Assembly: GCA_947000775.1 (NCBI GenBank)
Contig: CAMQGK010000171.1
Coordinates: 2,741,001-2,805,000, forward strand
From: Pterois miles
Lineage: Eukaryota; Chordata; Actinopteri; Perciformes; Scorpaenidae
Length of the DNA: 64,000 nucleotides
Reading direction: 5' to 3'
Under the pieces are notes generated by a model. The model did not search any database. It saw only the letters and a list, made by a program, of their open reading frames with translations, and was not told the origin of the DNA. The number at the start of each line of letters is the position of its first letter. Position 1 is the stretch's first letter. The position numbers and the translations under genes were made by a program. Positions 59,238 through 64,000 of this stretch are shown here, piece after piece.

Positions 59238-59969
59238 AATACAATATGGAAACCTGTTATAGTGATCACGTACTGTATGTCAGGGTCAAATTAATCACTA
59301 TAAGCAGATGATTATAAAACTGTTTTTTTCTCATGGAGATTACCATCTAATTGACATTTGAATATTTATTACATGAATATAAAGTAATGAAATGGGCAGC
59401 TTGCCATTTGCTGATTTTATTGACTGTTTCAAAATCACTGTTTCAAACGCAGCTTTAGCTGTTACAAGGGCAGCTTCAACCACAGGTGCTTTCCCTGTTC
59501 ACATTCGTTTTCTGTCTCCATCACCAGCAGTCACGACTGTTTCTCATTGTTTAAATAGACCGCACAACGTAGCCTGAGGAGCACCAAGTTTCACTGCTGC
59601 ATCTCGTTGGCTTGTTTTTGGAGGTTTGGTATAAGCTTCAAAGAGACTACATTCTTCCACGAGAGGAAATTACTTTATTTTTCCTGTCATGATTTCAGTG
59701 TGCATGCAGCACCAGCATCAGGGAGCCAGCTTGAGGCAGATGGGTTACCGCGAGGCAAAGTATCAGGGAGTAAAGTAAAAAAAAAAATAATTGCCATAGT
59801 TTTAAAAATGCTTTCCATAATACCATTTATGAAAAGGTCCAAAATGAACACTGGAAGCACACTACTTGATCACTGCAGCATTTGTACAGGAATGATGTTT
59901 TATGGAGCAACAGTATAAGATCCAGTTTTCACTCTGTTCATCTCAGAGTTTTTATTCCCTTAACCTGAG
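59235..59969. other. Unassigned DNA, no gene seen
   Basis: The plus frame 59607-59918 (103 codons) lacks a domain. An A run lies near 59779-59790. Confidence 0.35.
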
Positions 59970-60277
59970 GTGAGAAAGTAGCCATACCAGTTTTTCCGTA
60001 CTAAAATTTAAATTTAAATTTATTTAGCTTTCTTCTCGACAAGCGAACCAGACAAGGTAGCAGTTGATTCCTTAGGTTTTCTAGTTTCTTATGATACCAG
60101 TTCTTTAGTCTCGCTTTAAAACTGAGCCCACTACAACCACTGAAAGACAGTGGAGCGGCCGTCGGATTGCTATGATATTGATATTTTATTTAATAAAAGA
60201 TTGATACCTGGCATCCGTGTATCTATATGATGTTGCCATGCAAAATATTGCGATACCATGCTGTATCGGTTTTTTTC
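59970..60277 (+). mobile_element. hAT-like repeat, right-end fragment
   Basis: The stretch 'tagtctcgctttaaaactga', 'gagcggccgtcggattg', 'tgatattgatattttattt', ending 'ctgtatcggtttttttc', is a recognisable fish interspersed repeat terminus. The left limit is approximate. Confidence 0.5.
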
Positions 60278-61159
60278 ATGTCCTTAGTTCCCATTATATG
60301 TGGATTCCTATTAAGGCAGAACTGCTGCTTCATCACTTCATAGAGAAGAAGAAATGTTATTTGCATTCATGGACCTGTTTCTACAAAGTGAAACTTGTGT
60401 TACAGCTGATTTTATTTTGTCATGTAGGCCAATAAGTTGATAGCACATTTGTACATATCCTCTATTTTTTAGTACCTCAGACAGTGGTGATTTCATTATT
60501 GCTGCTTGATTTTAAGACGTGGACCAACAACGATAGAAGAACCTCTGATGTTTCTAATTTGACTCCTTTGAGTTCATTTGTTTCGTGGCTGGTAACCCAA
60601 GGTAAGTGTTCTCTACACGGCTGTGGAGCAGAACTGGTTTAGGTTGGCTGGATGGGAATGAGATGGAAGAGGCTGTCTGAAGCCGAGCTGTCCCGGTGAT
60701 TGTCCCTGGATGGAATTACTCTTCACCATAGATGTGGGAGCACTGGGATAAATGTTCACCACCGTGCATCTCCGATTGGCTCTACATTGTTGTCGGGAAA
60801 GTGCATTCTGTTTTCCCCTGTGTGCCTGGACCGCTCCCCTCATTCCTTTTGCTGCGTGTTTGTTATTCTTATGGCATGGCGGACAGCGCCCGGTGTGAGA
60901 AATGCATGAGATTCATCCTAGCGCCCTTCCGACCCCAATGCAAAACCACAACCTCCGCCCCATCGAGCTGTTTCATCCCAGACCCTTCATCTGTGCTGTC
61001 TCTCTATTGCTCTGCATAGCATAGCATAAATCAAACCATGCAGGACTCGCTCCCTCTCTCACTCAGCCCCCCAGAGTCGTACCCCTTCTGCCCACGTTAC
61101 ATTGTATTCACAGATTTAGTGGCATTGTAAATAGATAAACACAAGCAACATCTATCAAT
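60278..61159. other. Unassigned DNA, no gene seen
   Basis: Frames at 60613-61019 overlap on both strands and in two plus frames; no domain or splice structure. Confidence 0.4.
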
Positions 61160-61345
61160 GCAACTCGAGGAGAGGGTCTGTAATCAGAGTGCCGGGCCCG
61201 CGGCCGGCGAGGGCTATCTCCATTTACCTTGGGATAAATCCATCGGTGTGACCACCATAGGCGCGCCGGAGGGGCCTGACAAATCACCCCAGTCAGGCCA
61301 CGGGGCTGCTGGGCCTTATTGGCCTGGCCTCTAAGTGGTCTTTCC
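61160..61345. promoter_or_regulatory. GC-rich candidate conserved non-coding block
   Basis: It contains TGTAATCAG, 'gggcccgcggccggcgaggg', GGGATAAATCC and the palindrome GGCGCGCC (61260-61267) in a repeat-free stretch, well above window GC. It is too short and lacks the transcript context to be called a promoter. Confidence 0.3.
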
Positions 61346-62196
61346 CTTCAGCGGAAAGGATGGGCCCTGTCAAGCATGGCCAGATTAAAAAGCATACTTT
61401 GAAAGAAATGATTTGTTATTAGAGAATGCCCCATTGTGAATCTTTAGAAGGGGAAACAAGTATGTATGACATGGCGGAGGGTGTGCTCAAGGCACTTCCA
61501 TCCACCTGCTTGCTTTTGTCCGTCCACCTTGCTTTCTTTCCTTCCTCCTCTCTGTTACTGTTAAGCTCTCTTTTCTCTGTGTGCAAAGCGTTTGTGTGAA
61601 TGCATTTATGATATAGGGATTTTGAGTGAAATGGTGCAGGCTATTGGGTTATGGGGGTGGGTGGCGAGGGCGTCGGATTGGGTTGAGAAATTCTATTACA
61701 GTGGTGAATAGGGTTGAGGGGGTTAAGCACAAGCAGACATAATCATTTAGAGAGCGGGAGAATAGTTTGGTGTGTGTCCTCAGACAGAGGGAGGTGTTGT
61801 CTTCGATGTACCTCAAACACACAGATACACACAAATACAAACCCTGAGCATGTATGCTTACATAGCCTTAGGTGCTGGTTTAGTATCATATTTTTTTTAA
61901 TAAATTCAATGAGCAATTGGAAAAAGTGGTTACAAAAAGGACAGTATACATGGACTTTTTTATTTTTCATTTTCAAGAGTAAAATGAACAGTCCCCGAAC
62001 CTACCTCTATCTCTCTTAGGTCTTTTAACCTACAAAACAATTGAAACCCATAATATGCTTCTTTTATAGTCTAAGACATAATATCATACAGAAAATCCCC
62101 ATGGAGTTAAGTGTGTACATTTAAAGGAAATAGAACACAGTCCAACATGTTGGAGCTTAGTCAGAGAAGAAATTAAACAAATTAAATATTAATAGT
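61346..62196. other. Unassigned DNA
   Basis: No exon or RNA. AT-rich towards 61880-62190. Confidence 0.4.
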
Positions 62197-62506
62197 GGGC
62201 TGCACGGTGGTGCAGTGTTTAGCACTCTCACCTCACAGCAAGAGGGTCGCAGGTTTGAATCCGGCTTGGGACTCTTCTGTGTGGAGTTTGCGTGTTCTCC
62301 TCGTGTAAGCGCAGGTTTTCTCCTGGTACTCCAGCTTCCTCCCACAGTCCAAAGACATGCTGTTTAGGTGAATTGATGACTCTAAATTGCCCGTAGGTGT
62401 GGATGTGAGCATGAATGGTTGTCTGTCTCTATGTGCCCTGCGATGGACTGGCGACCTGTCCAGGGTGAACCCCGGCTGCACCCAATGTCAGCTGGGATCG
62501 GCTGAA
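62197..62506 (+). mobile_element. tRNA-headed SINE-type element, 3' shortened
   Basis: Plus-strand copy of the 2212-2558 family. The head has TGGTGCAGTGT (62208-62218, A box) and GGTTTGAATCC (62252-62262, B box). The body ('tgtgtggagtttgc', 'ccaaagacatgctgtttagg', 'gatggactggcgacctgtcc') runs to 'ctgggatcggctga', losing the final C-rich block and ATGG tail seen in other copies. Confidence 0.82.
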
Positions 62507-62875
62507 ATTTGCTAGTTGACCCTCTCAGGGCATATTTAAATTTCTCAAGGCCCAGATATAACATGACACAGGTCTAGTGTAGGGGGAAATGGTGACTTCC
62601 AGTCTAGTAGGATTCTCCTCCATGCTAGTAATGATGCAAAAGCAACACCATTTTTTATTTTTTACTACCTAACTGAGCATATGTTAAGGCCCCAAAAACA
62701 GCTCCTTCAGTACATGGCTGTGGGTATATATTAAATATCTCTGACCATGATTTGAAGATAGCAGCTCAATATTTCACTAACCTAGGACAAGCCCAAAACA
62801 TAACGCAGTTATCATCCACTCTGTCGATTATCCTGGACAATCTGGCTTCACAGTAATAGCACAACTTTGAACTGT
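62507..62875. other. Unassigned DNA, possibly old repeat
   Basis: 'caagcccaaaacataa' and neighbouring words look repeat-like, but no second copy exists in the window. Confidence 0.3.
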
Positions 62876-62891
62876 ATCTATCTATCTATCT
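62876..62891. repeat. (ATCT)4 microsatellite
   Basis: Short perfect tetranucleotide tract. Confidence 0.85.
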
Positions 62892-63003
62892 GATACTGGC
62901 ATATTTTTGTAAATATATTTTGTAATATTTTTGACTCTATAATGAACTTTATAGCTGAGAACTATAAAATAACCGATGATTATATTAGCAGTTTGGGTGA
63001 TAG

Positions 63004-63305
63004 AAAGAAAGAAAGAAAGATATTCCTTTATTAGTCCCACAGTGGGGAAATTCAGTTTACACTCTGTTGTTCACACAGTACATATACATGCATCAATGGA
63101 GAGATGTCAGAGTGATGGGGCTGCTCCTGACAAGCGCCCAGAGCAGTTGGGGGTTTGGTGCCTTGATCAGGGGCACCTCGGCAGTGCCCAAGAGGTAAAC
63201 TGGCACCTCTCCAGCAACCAGTTGGTCTTGGTCCATGGGGGGACTTGAACCAGTGACCTCCGCGTCCTAACCCAAGTCCTTACGGACTGAGCTACTGCCG
63301 CCCCC
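63004..63305 (-). mobile_element. Full-length tRNA-derived SINE
   Basis: On the minus strand it runs from a tRNA-like head (A box TAGCTCAGTCCG at 63283-63294, B box GGTTCAAGTCC at 63241-63251) through a body containing 'gaggtgcccctgatcaagg' to the tail 'ccactgtgggactaataaag' and (CTTT)n at 63004-63020. Direct repeats GTGATAG at 62997-63003 and 63306-63312 flank it. The preserved head, tail and target duplication make this the most intact SINE in the window. Its tail is shared with 2667-2809 and with the LINE-type tail at 17276-17531. Confidence 0.88.
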
Positions 63306-63312
63306 GTGATAG

Positions 63313-64000
63313 CATGGAGATGTGTAGAGGTGTTGCACCCTTTTCTGTTTCTGTGTCCTTTAGGGGAGGACACCTGAAGGTGAGCCCTGTTGTGGTATTC
63401 GAGATGAGGCCAGTAGTGACAGAAGGGAAGTTGAAACAAAGAAGTTATAAATAAAAATTCACATTAATTTTCCAAGCTGCTGCCAAGTGGGAGAAATGAA
63501 AGGGCCTCGTAGGGACACAGATGTTTTGTACCTATCATGCTAGCCACTTTCATGCATCTTCTATGCAATGTGTTACACTAATTCGTCAATCAGACATCTT
63601 ATTAAGAGGGTCAGAGCTTGTAATTCTTCCCTGGAATAAGGAAAAACTTGTGTATCATTGTTTCAAGACCTACACACAATAAAGAACAAGCCGTAGTGTG
63701 TTCCCAGTCACTTTTCAAAGGCTACTTGTACAGATCATGGGGGAATTTGTGAGATATACGAGCTCTTGGTATACTGACAGCATGGTTAAGAACATGGCCA
63801 GGGCTGAGAGAAAATAAACATTATTTCTCCGTGGTTTACCTGACGTTTGACTTTGAGGGCTGAGATTTAGTGACACTTTTGCGCCAAACACTCCGTAGAC
63901 ACACGGCAGTAAATTATTTGAAGGTTGGGGGTATGCACAATCTTGCTGACAGAAAATATTAGGTGCTTTTTTTTCCTTGTGTATCTGTGTGTATGCGAGT
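63313..64000. other. Unassigned DNA to window end
   Basis: No exon, RNA or repeat recognised. Confidence 0.4.

Noticed and set aside
63241..63305. tRNA-like sequence with A and B boxes
   Set aside because: It is the head of a SINE with tail and target duplication, not a stand-alone tRNA gene; acceptor-stem pairing and 3' terminator context are absent.

Overview
This 64 kb window reads as vertebrate nuclear DNA, most likely a percomorph teleost fish. The grounds are the many (CA)n/(GT)n microsatellites, long A and T runs, AT-rich unique DNA, and repeat types familiar from ray-finned fish genomes: tRNA-headed SINEs, a Tc1-type transposon with the 'tatatggccaaa' end, hAT-like miniature elements, and the 'TTTTGTTGCCTAAACC' family. 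I cannot name a species. No intact protein-coding gene, convincing exon, rRNA, functional tRNA or CRISPR array is visible. The long open frames are translated microsatellites, transposon remnants or chance frames. The window is best described as intergenic or deep intronic gene-desert DNA.

Layout. 1-3.2 kb holds two direct copies of a foldback repeat on either side of two SINE pieces. 3.2-7.2 kb is mostly unique, with a 5'-truncated SINE, a perfect 16-bp hairpin and a candidate regulatory block (6.59-7.05 kb). 7.24-8.3 kb is a two-unit tandem duplication with a period of about 490 bp. 8.6-10.9 kb is repeat-poor and looks like candidate conserved non-coding DNA. 10.9-13.2 kb is rich in microsatellites. 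13.6-19.7 kb is an archipelago of DNA-transposon derivatives: a foldback MITE, two hAT-like MITEs, and a Tc1 relic interrupted by a second foldback and a LINE-type tail. 20.6-30.5 kb alternates interspersed repeats with candidate regulatory blocks (22.2-22.9, 24.2-25.0, 26.9-27.3 and 27.7-27.85 kb). 32.6-33.4 kb holds a hAT-type element nested in a SINE with an exact 8-bp target duplication. 35-45.9 kb carries further DNA-transposon remnants and a dense CA-repeat cluster at 43.4-44.1 kb. 46-49.4 kb is largely repeat-free. 49.5-60.3 kb carries hAT-like copies, a pile-up of repeat remnants at 53.1-54.3 kb and several large microsatellites. 60.3-64 kb holds a GC-rich block near 61.2 kb and two further SINEs.

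There is no gene set to integrate. The window shows a layered history of transposition (LINE-mobilised SINEs, cut-and-paste hAT and Tc1 relics, foldback MITEs) between short repeat-free blocks that could be distal enhancers. Those enhancer calls rest on composition and motifs alone and need cross-species alignment. I found no previously undescribed protein system. The most unusual items are the nested hAT-in-SINE, the paired foldback repeats, the tandem 490-bp unit, and the SINE/LINE tail shared by three elements.
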